A stretch of DNA of 64,000 bases, taken from contig CM062381.1 of NCBI GenBank assembly GCA_031310005.1, positions 1,302,001 to 1,366,000 of the forward strand, given 5' to 3'. This DNA comes from Dactylellina haptotyla (taxonomy: Eukaryota; Ascomycota; Orbiliomycetes; Orbiliales; Orbiliaceae). Positions 1 through 10,289 of the stretch are shown here, one piece after another (position 1 is the stretch's first letter; each line of letters begins with the position of its first letter). Below the pieces are notes generated by a model. The model was not told where the DNA came from and did no database searches. It was given only the letters and a program-made list of their open reading frames with translations. The translations under genes and the position numbers were made by a program.

Positions 1-2421
1 TTCGAAACTGGCATCTAAGTGTTCCCAGATGAAAAGAAAACTTTCGAATTTACTGTAATTTCGATGGTGGGGATATGTACTAATAAGCGTACAGTGGTAT
101 ATATAAAGCAAATATCTGAGCGGATTCGCTAGGCCATGGGCTCGTCTTCTCTCTAATGACACCTACGAGCGGAAACATACAACCGTAAAACCTCTACATC
201 CGTAATTTCACGATTCGGGATCTTAGCTTAAGCCTGTTCTATTCTGAATCTTCAATTGCTACTGTTATACATTGTTGACTTCTGTGCGATCTTAAGAATA
301 AGCTCTAAATCAAGATGATTGTCCCTGAAATGTAGCATATAATGTTCTCGATTTGATAATCCAGGGCTGCATACACCGCGCTAGAATATCAGCTGGTGGG
401 TCCCACATTTTCAACTTTTAAAAATTTATTGCTAAGAGCTCTAGAGTTCACTTCGCCGTGCTATACACCCAGACACTTGCAGTATCACTTCGCTCCCTCG
501 GAAGCATCGCCTCATCTGGGTGCCAGCACCGCGCCAATATGTGGGATCCAAAAAACTATCTACGATCTACGCACAATGCAGTTAAGCTCTATTCAGGTTA
601 CTGAAACACATTGAACAATCATAATGGCTTCTAGCCTCACGAAAAAAGAAAAAAAGAATTTCACCTAATATTAGCGGAGTAGTCTACGATATACGGCTTC
701 CTAGTCTCCCTCGCCACCCACTAGACATCCAAAGTTAGCGAACTTTCTCTTGCCTAAAATCTTTCGAAACTATCGCAATGAGCAGTAGGTTCTAAAGGGT
801 GGCGGACATTGGCCGAAAAAGGTACAAAGTAACAATTCATCTACCTAACTAAATGCAAAGCAATACAGTCGATGAGACACCTTCGTGTGTACTCAAATAA
901 GTATCTATGTATACATATTTGTTGCCTCTATGATCCTCCCTTCACGACAATGAAATCAAACGCCACCCTCTATCCCCTGCCATATTAAACCTCACGCGAA
1001 CCGAAATCCAAAGCTCGTCATTTACTACTAATCATCGCTACGCTTAAGTCACCGTTAGATCTCGTATATTAATTCACGACGCATAACCTTCCGCCGGGGC
1101 AATATTCGGTAACAGGGCAGATATGTTAACTCTTCGTATGCAATAAAACGGGTACCGGAGAGACGGGAAACAGGGGGTTGGATCCCCATGGTCGGGTTTC
1201 CAGATCTTGTACCAACTTGTACCTCACTCAGGATTGCTTATCGATCTGAACTCCGAAATCGCTAGCGTCCGAGCTATTCTCACTCAAGCAATATTACCAC
1301 GCTAAGCCGGTTAATTTTATAAGCCGAGCTCAAACAGCCTAACTAACTAAATTCCCCTTCCCGCATGCATACGATAGGACCATAATCCAACGGATAATTC
1401 CAACTTGTTAGTGGCAGGGTCCCGGTAGGCGTAGGTTTTTGGGCGAGTTTCAAAGTTGCGGTTTTCAGAACGCCATAAAATTGGTAGACCCGATTCCAAC
1501 CCAACCAACCACCCACAATGCAATGTGTCGCTCCGTTCCGACTACGACTTCCAAATACAGGTTCAGCAGTAGGCATAGCCCGAGAATCGATTAGCTAATA
1601 GTGGCGTATTTCGTGATAATTGCCGAAGAACCGGGTAGATGCGTAGAATGTAGAGAGACCCGGTTACCGGGCACCGCGAATCTCCACGCCACTAATCCAA
1701 CATCGCACCATCTCTATGCCAAGTAGCCCGTCGTTGCGCCATCTCGGCGGCATCTTAAACTGAGGAGCTTTGAACCGATGGTAGATATGGTGTCACACTC
1801 ATCTGAAAACTACAGGTTGCGGAGGCTGGAAACACATGTATATAGCTGACGCCTACCTCAATTTGCTAAATCTGAGCACCGCTAACTAACGCCTGCGTGG
1901 AGATATATAGTCTATAGTTCTTCGATGTCCACGGCATTCTATATTGCCACTTTTGAGACTAATCGTATCGCGGGTCAAGCGAAAAAAGGGTCTGAGATAC
2001 AGCTATTATAATGGAATATCTTAAGAAACGCTATTCATTCATTATAATATATACGTAACTATATAGATCGAGCAGGGGAGTGATTTAAACTGTCAACCCT
2101 TGCCCCCTCGCTATTCGGCTAATACCGTAGATATCTAAAATGGCCCACCCACCACACGCGCACCAGTGGTGCCCGAATACAGACGGAATCTCTTTATTCC
2201 CATTCGCAACACGCAGTAATACCTGAATAGAGAAATATTCCGGTCATCTCTGGAAGTTCAGCCTTGGAGAATCTAGAATCCCACACCTCGAGAGAAGAAA
2301 AATGCTAGCGCACTACATTCATGTCCATAAAATATCTATTTTCTGTAGAATTATATGCTAGTTTAGCTACTATGCTCTCTATTGTAACACACCTGATAGC
2401 CGCTCCAGCTGGTAGTGCCGA
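1..2421. other. Gene-free left edge
   Basis: No convincing coding sequence is visible on either strand. The open frames are short, lack family resemblance and do not join through plausible introns. The sequence is moderately AT-rich with several A/T runs and no obvious long repeat. It may hold the 3' flank of sds22 and the flank of a gene outside the window. Confidence 0.6.
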
Positions 2422-3782
2422 CTAATATTTATAAATTGGAGCTAACGTATGCTTGAAGGTTGTTAGAGATAATGTTCTAAAACCATCCGGGGCATCTGAG
2501 AACTTACTGGCATCGATTTGTTTTAATTGTGGCAGCGCCAGCCGCACTTTATTTCGGTATGTCGCTGGGCCGGTTGTCTGCAGCGGGTTCATTTCGAAAT
2601 ACACGGTCTCCAGCTCTACTTTATCCTTCAGAACTTCTTCGACTTCTCTGAAAGAACTGATTTGGTTCTCTGATGCCCAGAACTCGGCGAGTTGGGATAA
2701 ATGTTCGATGCCCTTGATCGATGTGAGCTTGTTGTGTGTGACGTCTAAGATTTTGATATTTGGCTGGGGAAGATTTTTTTTGTTAGCTAAATCGGTGTAG
2801 GGAAGGGATTGAGGGGCGGCCGTACAGTGTTTTCTAGACCGGATAGATCTTCAATCGCGTTATGCGAGACGTATAATTCCTCCAGTGTTGTTAGACCGTC
2901 CAATCCGCTTAATTTGGTAAGACGGTTCGATGGTAGCGACAAAATTTTCAAATTCGACAGCATAGATATATTCTATATCGTATTAGAGTCATGCATCAGA
3001 AGCTTAGGGACGAATTACACTAACCATGATTTCAGTAATCTTATTCTTGCCCAGCCATAACTCCTCCAACTTGAGCAATGTATCCAAATTCTGGATCTGT
3101 CGGATCTTATTCGCCCCGAGCTCCAGATTTGTCAACTCCACTAACGTCTCTAGCCCTTCTATTGTCGAGATTCGATTCGACGCGATATACAGGTCTGTTA
3201 ATTTGACTAGTTGTTCGATGTTCTTGATGTGCTTGATAGCGTTGTAGCTCAAGTCCAGGCTGGTCAGGTTGACCAAGGTCTCTAATCCGTGATTCATGTG
3301 GCCTATGCTGTTATCGTAGAGATCGAGGTCTTGTAATGTGGAGGAGAGGCATTCGAGGCCGTCAATTCTTTCTATCTCGTTCTGGCGGAGACATAATTTG
3401 CGGACTGCGGTGAGTTTTTGGAGACCGAGGCTCGTGATAGACGATATCCGGCAATGAACGAGGTCTACTTCCTATTGACATAAAATATCAATTAGCGAAA
3501 CCTATCTAATAAGTAAGTGATATAGAATACCAACCTCGGAATCGGCAGGCCATTCGTCCAGTAAATCTAAAAGTGGAGCAAAATGTTTAGATTTTCGTGC
3601 AATATTATGAGTTGGGGATATCTTGCGTTGGTACCTTCGTCCTGTTCGAGTGCTGGTGGCCGCATGGCGTTCGCTTCGTCTTCCGCAGACGGGTTAGTCA
3701 GAGCTTCCGGGTTTGCGAGAACCGCACGAGGACGCTCCTCCTCCACCTCCTCGGCGCGGGGTTCCTCGTTTTCAGTCGTCAT
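2422..3782 (-). CDS. sds22: Protein phosphatase 1 regulatory subunit Sds22 (LRR protein)
   Basis: Sds22 is a leucine-rich-repeat regulator of nuclear protein phosphatase 1 (PP1) with roles in mitosis. Proposed exons, read from the right, are 3635-3782, 3535-3566, 3025-3471, 2826-2972, 2508-2763 and 2422-2441, giving about 349 residues, normal for the family. The first 50 residues are acidic and Glu/Pro-rich. About eleven 22-residue SDS22-type LRRs follow, for example LTSLDLSYNAIKHIKNIEQL and LEELYVSHNAIEDLSGLE. The C-terminal cap has the typical VYFEMNPLQ and LPQLKQIDA motifs. A perfect GTAAGT directly after KQIDA, with an acceptor at 2442-2443 and a 66 nt frame-preserving gap, suggests a 20 nt last exon. 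Reading through would end at the same stop with a 22-residue insertion. The start is the only ATG before the acidic N-terminus. Family assignment is firm; the last intron is inferred. Confidence 0.93.
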
Positions 3783-4807
3783 GATGGATAACAGGGCAAA
3801 GTATCAGCAGCCTCGCGATCTTTATCGTTATCGAGGGCGGTTACAGACACCGGAGCTAGGTGGCGACTTCAAATCTGGTCAGGACGATGTCGAGAGATCG
3901 AAAAAGACCCGAAGTGAATAATTATGTGTGTTACCAAGTGTCGGTTTCGGAACTGAACAAACGGATGAGCTAACGGGATTGGCCTGGTTTGTCAACAGGA
4001 TCCTACTTTACCTCAGCGATGAACCGGCCAGCTAGCTCCATTCCCGCTCCATTGGCAAGGGACTTCCACCCCCGTCAACTGTATTTTTAGCTAAACTTGC
4101 AGGAGAATCCGATCCCGTTCTCCTTCGTGACATGACTTCGATCGAGGCACAACACATCGACATGGCCGACATGGAGGCGAATGTGTTGTCCCTCTCTGGC
4201 TATCGCTTGGTGTCTCAGTTGGCGATGCTGCTCAGTCAGCAAATGGTGCAAAGTACGATACAAGCAATTCTCCAGGTTGGAAGTCTTCTCTCTTATCATT
4301 TTTTGTATGTCCGAATCGCGCTCTCAAGTTCAAGGATTGAAGGTATCAAAATAAGCTTCATGTTCACCAGTTCGCATGCATACGGAATACAACTTCCAGC
4401 TGCTTTCTAATGTGCCAGGAAATGCCAACCAATCAGTAATACTACATATTTAGATTTATCTTCAACTATATCACATAGCTTGCACATCTTCTGTCATATC
4501 TAATGGCCGTCTAATATTTCGTATTCTGTCGCCATTCAAACCACAATCGGGCTGTTGAAAACAACAATAACGTGTTGGATATTCTGTGTTGTCGCGTGTT
4601 CCAGATCATCGAAAATTTTCAGACATTTCGCGAATCTCCATCCGATCTGCTTTCCAACCCATCGACCAACGACCTCCCCACCCACCTCATCCACCACGCA
4701 TTGAGCAACAAACACCCTCGGAAACCTCCTACGGATAGCTATAGTCCCTGAAACCTTCTTAACACATCTGTCCTCAAAGCCCGTTCTCGAACGGCACAGA
4801 CACCACC
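3783..4807. other. Spacer between divergent sds22 and utp11
   Basis: About 1 kb separates two genes transcribed away from each other, so it should hold both promoters. A 92-codon frame at 4132-4410 has no recognisable family and no splice context; I treat it as chance. Nothing else was seen. Confidence 0.55.
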
Positions 4808-5613
4808 ATGTGTAAGTCCCACTACTCACATCTACCACTTCAACGAAACAACCTCTAACATGTCCTCCCTTAGCATCAATGCGCAATGCCGTCCAGCGCC
4901 GCAACCACAAAGAACGCTCCCAGATCTCATCCCGGCTGCGCTTCGGCCACCTCGAAAAACACCGCGACTACGCCCTTCGCGCGCAAGACTACAACTCCAA
5001 AAAGAAGCGCTTAAAGATCCTTAAAACTAAGGCCGCCGAACGAAACCCCGATGAATTCTACTTTGGCATGGTCAACGCCAAAACAAGGGATGGCGGCGTG
5101 TTTGTTAAAGACCGAGCTGGGGTTGGTGCTATGGAGATGGACGCCGTTAGGGGTTTGAAGACTCAGGATAAGGGATACCTGAGGGTGATGGGCGATGTCG
5201 AGCGACGGAAAAGGGAAAGGCTCGAAGAGGAGCTAGTGTTTGTGGATGTGGCGGGCGGGATGGAGACGCTAGGGCTGGGGAAGAAGAAGGTGTTCGATGA
5301 GAACGGGGAGCTGGTGAAGCCGGCAAAAAAGAAGGTCGTACGGAACTTTGATAGCGATGACGAAATGGAGTGGGAAGATGAAGAAGAAGACGGAGGCGAC
5401 AGCAAAACTAAACCCACCCCGGCGGAACTCAAAGCCACCAAAGCCCGGATGTCGAAATACAAAGAACTGGAAGCCCGGATGAAGCGAGAGGCGGAACTGA
5501 GGTCAATCGAGAGAACGCTCGATGCCCAGAGGGAATTCATGGGGAAGAGCGCGCCGAGAATGGGCATGACAAAGGACGGGAAGAGGTGGTTCAACAATGC
5601 ACGGAAGAAGTGA
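4808..5613 (+). CDS. utp11: U3 snoRNP / SSU processome protein Utp11
   Basis: Utp11 belongs to the small-subunit processome and is needed for 18S rRNA maturation in the nucleolus. The family signature is clear: RNAVQRRNHKERSQ at the N-terminus, then LEKHRDYALRAQDYNSKK, then KTKAAERNPDEFYFGMVNAK. The middle is acidic (MEWEDEEED) and the C-terminus is basic and helical. I place the start at 4808: a 4 nt exon (ATG plus T), intron 4812-4873 beginning GTAAGT, then exon 4874-5613. This restores the MSSxRNAV start usual for the family, whereas the in-frame ATG at 4879 begins at MRNAV. Predicted length is 247 residues, normal for fungi. It runs toward rmd5, whose 3' end is 335 nt away. Confidence 0.93.
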
Positions 5614-5948
5614 GCTTACGCGTATATTCGAAAAGGGTGCTTTTGTACGATACCGCATGGGAACTGGCGTTATTTTGGATACGTAAAAAGTTTATGTCGC
5701 CATATTCGATTGTTTAGCGATTTTCCTGTTAGAGATTTGATCACATCAAATAGTGTACATAATATACCGGGCCGATGGCGTCCGAAACAAAAATCAAGAA
5801 GACAATAATTCCAAGTCAGAGAAGAGATCGCCGCACGCAAAAAGTTACTAAGAAACCCTCAAACGCCTTCAATACACGCCCATTTCGTGCTTCCAATTAA
5901 TCCCAATCCCCAAAGACAAATTCAGCCCATCCCTTAACCACACTCGTA
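5614..5948. other. Convergent 3' spacer
   Basis: The spacer between the converging utp11 and rmd5 stops is AT-rich and should contain both polyadenylation regions. No gene is visible. Confidence 0.6.
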
Positions 5949-7303
5949 TCATAGATAAATCTCCCTCGCATCCTTCGGTAAGCTGTCAGCCGGGCAGTAC
6001 GGGCATTTGAATCTATTTCCGGACCTCGACAACTTATTCAAGCTGTCCTTCGCGAGCACGTGCCCGCACGGAATCATCATCGGAGGGTTGAGATCTGTCG
6101 TTTGCTCCTTCGAGACCGGGCAGACGAAGATAGAGTGGAACTTGTATTTATCCGGCAGCGGTATTTCGACCGGTAATTCGTTCTGGCTGGTCCATTCCGT
6201 CTTCTTCTCCTTCATGATCGATGTCATCTTCAGTAATGTCGGAAGAGCGATCGCGCCCGCGGTTGTGGCGACATATAGCGGTGATTCGGCCGAAAGCCGT
6301 AGAAGCGAGCAGAATTCGCTTGTGAAGGAATCGATTACAGCTTCCCAGGAAGATTCGGAGTTAAGGAGCTCAGCATACGGCGAGTTTGTCATCTTCTGCT
6401 GCCACAGTAAGGCACCAGCGAGTTGCGATATTTCTAAATCGTGCGTTAGAACAGAGCTATACAAAATCCTTCTAGGTCTGTCCACTCACCAGCGAGATAC
6501 TTCTGCTGAAACGGCACAAATTCACGCCGCGAATACTCGAGTGCCTTGAGGGGTCCACCATCTACGCCCCCGAACAGATACACAATGTATTGTAGCCGGT
6601 GCAGTTCGAATTCGAGGTTGCTACCCCTCGCCTCCAACTGCTCCCTCCGGCTGGCAGCCCACTCTATCGCCGGCCCCAAGTTTCTGTCTCGCAGCGCCTC
6701 CCGGATGTAGTACATCTCCCTAAACTGGGCCTCCAGGCTCGGGGGCACAGAGGCAGCAAGGTTTGCTTCGGTTATAAAGGTGTCGGCGATGTCGAAGTTT
6801 CCTTCGCGGAGGAGGTGCATTGCTATCGCGCGGTCGATGAGAGGTTGGTGGGAGGATAGTACGTCATAATCGCTCATGTTTACGGGTTTGAATTTCTGTT
6901 CCCCCCAAAAGCTATTAAAAGACTATCCCTATAAGCTCGAGGAGTTTAAAACCGCGTACCTTGTCAAGTGCTTTTCCGTATTTGTTGAGCCCGATGTAAA
7001 CCTCCTTCAGACTATCGCTAGTCTTGTCGAAGCCGGCTTTGAGTTGCGTCTCGACCATCGAAACCGTGGACGCTGCAGATGAGGGATCTGGAGAGAAAAC
7101 ACCCGCGATATCAGTATAGTATCCCACGGCCGAAACCTTCGAAGCTATGAACGCCAACAGGGGACTTTGTTCGGATAATTACCGGCTTCGATGGTCGAAC
7201 GAGCAGCAAGGAGCAGCTCGAGGCAGGCATCGATGTCTTTGATGGACTTGGACAGGTTGGCCTTGCCTGTCAGCCTGTCCAACTCCTTCTCAACCGCATC
7301 CAT
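5949..7303 (-). CDS. rmd5: GID/CTLH E3 ubiquitin ligase RING subunit Rmd5 (Gid2)
   Basis: Rmd5/Gid2 is one of two RING subunits of the GID (CTLH) ubiquitin ligase, which in yeast degrades gluconeogenic enzymes when glucose returns. Exons on the minus strand are 7183-7303, 6960-7087, 6490-6895 and 5949-6433; all junctions keep frame and predict 379 residues. The order is an N-terminal helical part (MDAVEKELDRLTGKANLSKS), a LisH motif (LIDRAIAMHLLREGNFDIAD), a CTLH region (FREMYYIREALRDRNLGPAI), a CRA region and a C-terminal Gid2-type RING with CPVSKEQTTD, MMIPCGHVLAKDSLNKLSR and FKCPYCP. The cysteines and histidine expected in this degenerate RING are present. A later ATG at 6877 would remove the N-terminal helices, so 7303 is preferred. 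Confidence 0.95.
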
Positions 7304-8612
7304 CTTGAGGGCTGTGGAGTGTTATGGCGGTAAAACGATGATGACGAGCGAGATGATGTCGGAAGGACGGGAGAGTACGGGGTCGTGCGACTGGCGTTTA
7401 CCACTCGGCGGCGGAGGGATGTTGTGTCGGCATTTTAGCCTTGTCCCTGTCTGGCTGGGTGGGCTGATTTTCATGGGTGGTGTTGCCGCTGGTAAGGTAC
7501 CCTTAGACCGCTCGGACCGCCAAGACAATGGAGCTAAATCAATATAAAATCGAAAACTCAGTAAATTTCTTGAGAACGAAAGATCGAATTTCCCTTTAGG
7601 CTTATTCTACAATATATTAGATTTTACGTGGTGCTCAATACAAGTTAAAGAAATGGGAGTTTTGATTTTCGTTGTAGTACTGGGGTAGGCGGGGTGTGCG
7701 CGAGTGGGAACGAGCAATATTTAATGGCGAAAACATATTGGCTGGTTGATGTCACGACGGTGGAAGATATCAAAATATTGAAGTACTTGAGTCTGTCAGC
7801 AATACTTGCCCTGTCTGTTATCCATGAATATCGAATACTATCTAACCAGCCAAGAGATATGCAGTCTTTAACAAGTTCTACTGAATCACCAACATCACCC
7901 GGCCGCCCAATCCACACACCTAGCAACACACACCAAGTCCACACATACTGAGCAATAAGTGGCTCGCATATGCAATAGAATTGAAAGTCACGATTGGTCT
8001 CGTAAAGCGAGCGCGAGAATATAACAGATCGGAAACACTTGATGTTTTCTGCTGAAATAAAAAAAGTTATTATATATTAATATCGTTACTAAACGTACTT
8101 CTTCGGGCCCCTTCCCTGTCACGCGAGGAACTCCAACGATAAGTTAACAAACCCGCGCTATATCTGCATACCAGTCGCTGATTAGTGTACTCGCATCCGG
8201 TGCCCACAGACGACATTCCATTGCGATCAATTGCGTCATAGGTGATTGATCATTCACCGTGATGACTGATCCAGGAAGGATATGGTAGTTTGGCGGCATA
8301 TTTAAGATATCAGATCCCCGGGTAAGATGTACAAGTAGGAGGATCCGGTGTCGTTGAGCGTAAGCATGAACATTACTGGGGATGACAATTATAAAGTATC
8401 AAGCAATGCCATGAGATGGGCAACCAGCCTGATCTCGATTACCAACTAACGAGAAAAATAATTATAAGAACGAGGCAAAAGGCCACCAAAAAACGAACAG
8501 GCAAGCCAAAATCCTGACCTGTTATATTTGACCTATTCTATAAGCCGCAGAGAGTTGGAAAACTACCCCGTCTGGCTTCGAACTATGACGCTGCCTATGC
8601 AAAACCGGGTCG
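7304..8612. other. Gene-free spacer
   Basis: About 1.3 kb between the rmd5 start and the 3' end of the next minus-strand gene. The short open frames at 7645-7951 on both strands have no family resemblance. The stretch is AT-rich after 7550 and presumably includes the rmd5 promoter. Confidence 0.55.
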
Positions 8613-9118
8613 CTACGGAAATTTCACTATTAGAATAGCTAGTCTTGATTTACTAATGGAAAAACCAATCGGCGAACGCACCCCTGTTAAGAAATATTTG
8701 GTCCAATCAATATCGTTCCAATTGTTGATCCGGCGCCCATGCTGGTAAAAATTTGCCGTCGGAATGCCAGCTTTGATGTCGTCGATGAGAGCTTGTATGT
8801 TGATATGTTGCTCGACAGGTTCAGTCTTTAAAAATTTCTCTAAATCTGGCAACTGGTCCTTCGGATCCAGAGGAATTTCAATCAAAGGCTCGATCGCTGA
8901 GAGCTACATCCGAAAGAAAGAAATATAAAAGTAAAAATCGTGCGTCAATATAAATTCTAGGCACAGAATGCGATATGGGTTTTATCAGTACTTACATTGC
9001 TATAGCCTGCCGCAGCTGCCGCCGGTGTAGAGGCAGCCCGCGCAGACGGAACCCATGTAGGGGCAGCCGCCGGGGCAGCACGCGACTGTTCAGAACCAGA
9101 CTGTGTCGGGGCAGACAT
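8613..9118 (-). CDS. Small protein of unknown function with Ala/Pro-rich N-terminus
   Basis: I do not recognise this protein. Two exons, 8996-9118 and 8613-8903, are joined by a 92 nt intron with a GTAAGT donor and a TGTAG acceptor, both phase 0, predicting 137 residues. The first 41 residues are low complexity and rich in Ala, Ser and Pro (MSAPTQSGSEQSRAAPAAAP), suggesting disorder. The rest looks folded and acidic-to-neutral, with LPDLEKFLKTEPVEQHINIQ, IDDIKAGIPTANFYQHGRRI and NNWNDIDWTKYF. No signal peptide or membrane segment is seen. The last 25 residues are less regular and could hide another 3' intron. The clean intron and continuous frame support a real gene. Confidence 0.6.
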
Positions 9119-10289
9119 CTTTGATTGGATTGTCTTGGCGTTTGCGGATCTTTAAACGTAGTCTCGGGACCAAGCCAAACTTGCAACCTTGTTTGGTTTG
9201 GTTCGAGATCGCTTTGAACGTTGCAGAAACTAATTTAGCTGCAGCTTCCAGTTTTAGCCCAACTTAAGTGAGTACACTCAGCAGCGAAGTTCCCAAGATC
9301 ATGAGATCCAGTAGGGGGTACTAGTACTAGCCTTATAGATTTCCTGAGTTTGAGAATACGTCGGTAGTCGTGGATGATATGATGCGATAGGATGGAAGTG
9401 GTTGGGGAAGGATGAAAGGAAAGGGGAGAAGGAAAGAAGAAATCAAGCTCGATTAGAGCTAGAGATGAGCTCTTACAATTTCTTCGGGAGTTTGTAGTCA
9501 AATGGTGACTATCCTTTCGCTTTATTTGAGAAAAGGATAGTCGCCTCTATCAGGTGAAAGTGTTCCAGCCAACAAATTAACTCAAATAATCCGATATTTC
9601 ACTAGAGAACATATATCCAGAGTTCCGATTCAGAGATAACTTAAAAACTTATTCAAGGAAGATTCACACGTAGATGGGAAATTGGCCCAGAACTCAGCCC
9701 GAATTCCGTGCTAGATGATGAGCATAGGAGTACAATGAAAGCTAAAATCCACCTGATACTGATCTGAATGCTTTAACAATAGTCGAGAAAGTTATATGGG
9801 CCGAGAAATTCTCAAGGCGAAGACGCTCGCTGATGTATGCCGGTTGCAGGAACTTTCCAATACCTCAGACTCGGCGTATACAGAAATTGCAACTACTACC
9901 CAATAGGAACAAACAAAGGAAATTTCTGAACGGTCTATAAGCGTCTAAATTTATAAAACATACATAGGAACATTTAAAATTTAAGAGCACCTGGGGCACA
10001 TGATCGATCACTACTGCTTATCTCTATCTCAAAGCCCGATGCACGATATATCTGGTTTTCCCTGAAGAATTCGAAGATCTTTGTAATATTAAAATTCTCT
10101 CGATACTTAGTCCGAATTTTATGACGAGAGATACTGGTATACTATATATATTTATTACTATTATTTGTAATAAAACTGGTCATAACAATGGTAATAAATG
10201 CAAGGTTATTTTCGTCCCGAGAATATCTGAATATCATGTCCTAGATCAGTCTAGAATTAAACAGCTCCTAAATTATTTCCGAAATTGAG
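9119..10289. other. AT-rich gene-free spacer
   Basis: About 1.2 kb with no supportable gene. It becomes strongly AT-rich near 10130-10200, with runs of TATATA and TTATTA, typical of an intergenic region. Confidence 0.55.

Noticed and set aside
4132-4410. 92-codon plus-strand frame upstream of utp11
   Set aside because: No family resemblance and it lies in the divergent promoter region of sds22 and utp11.
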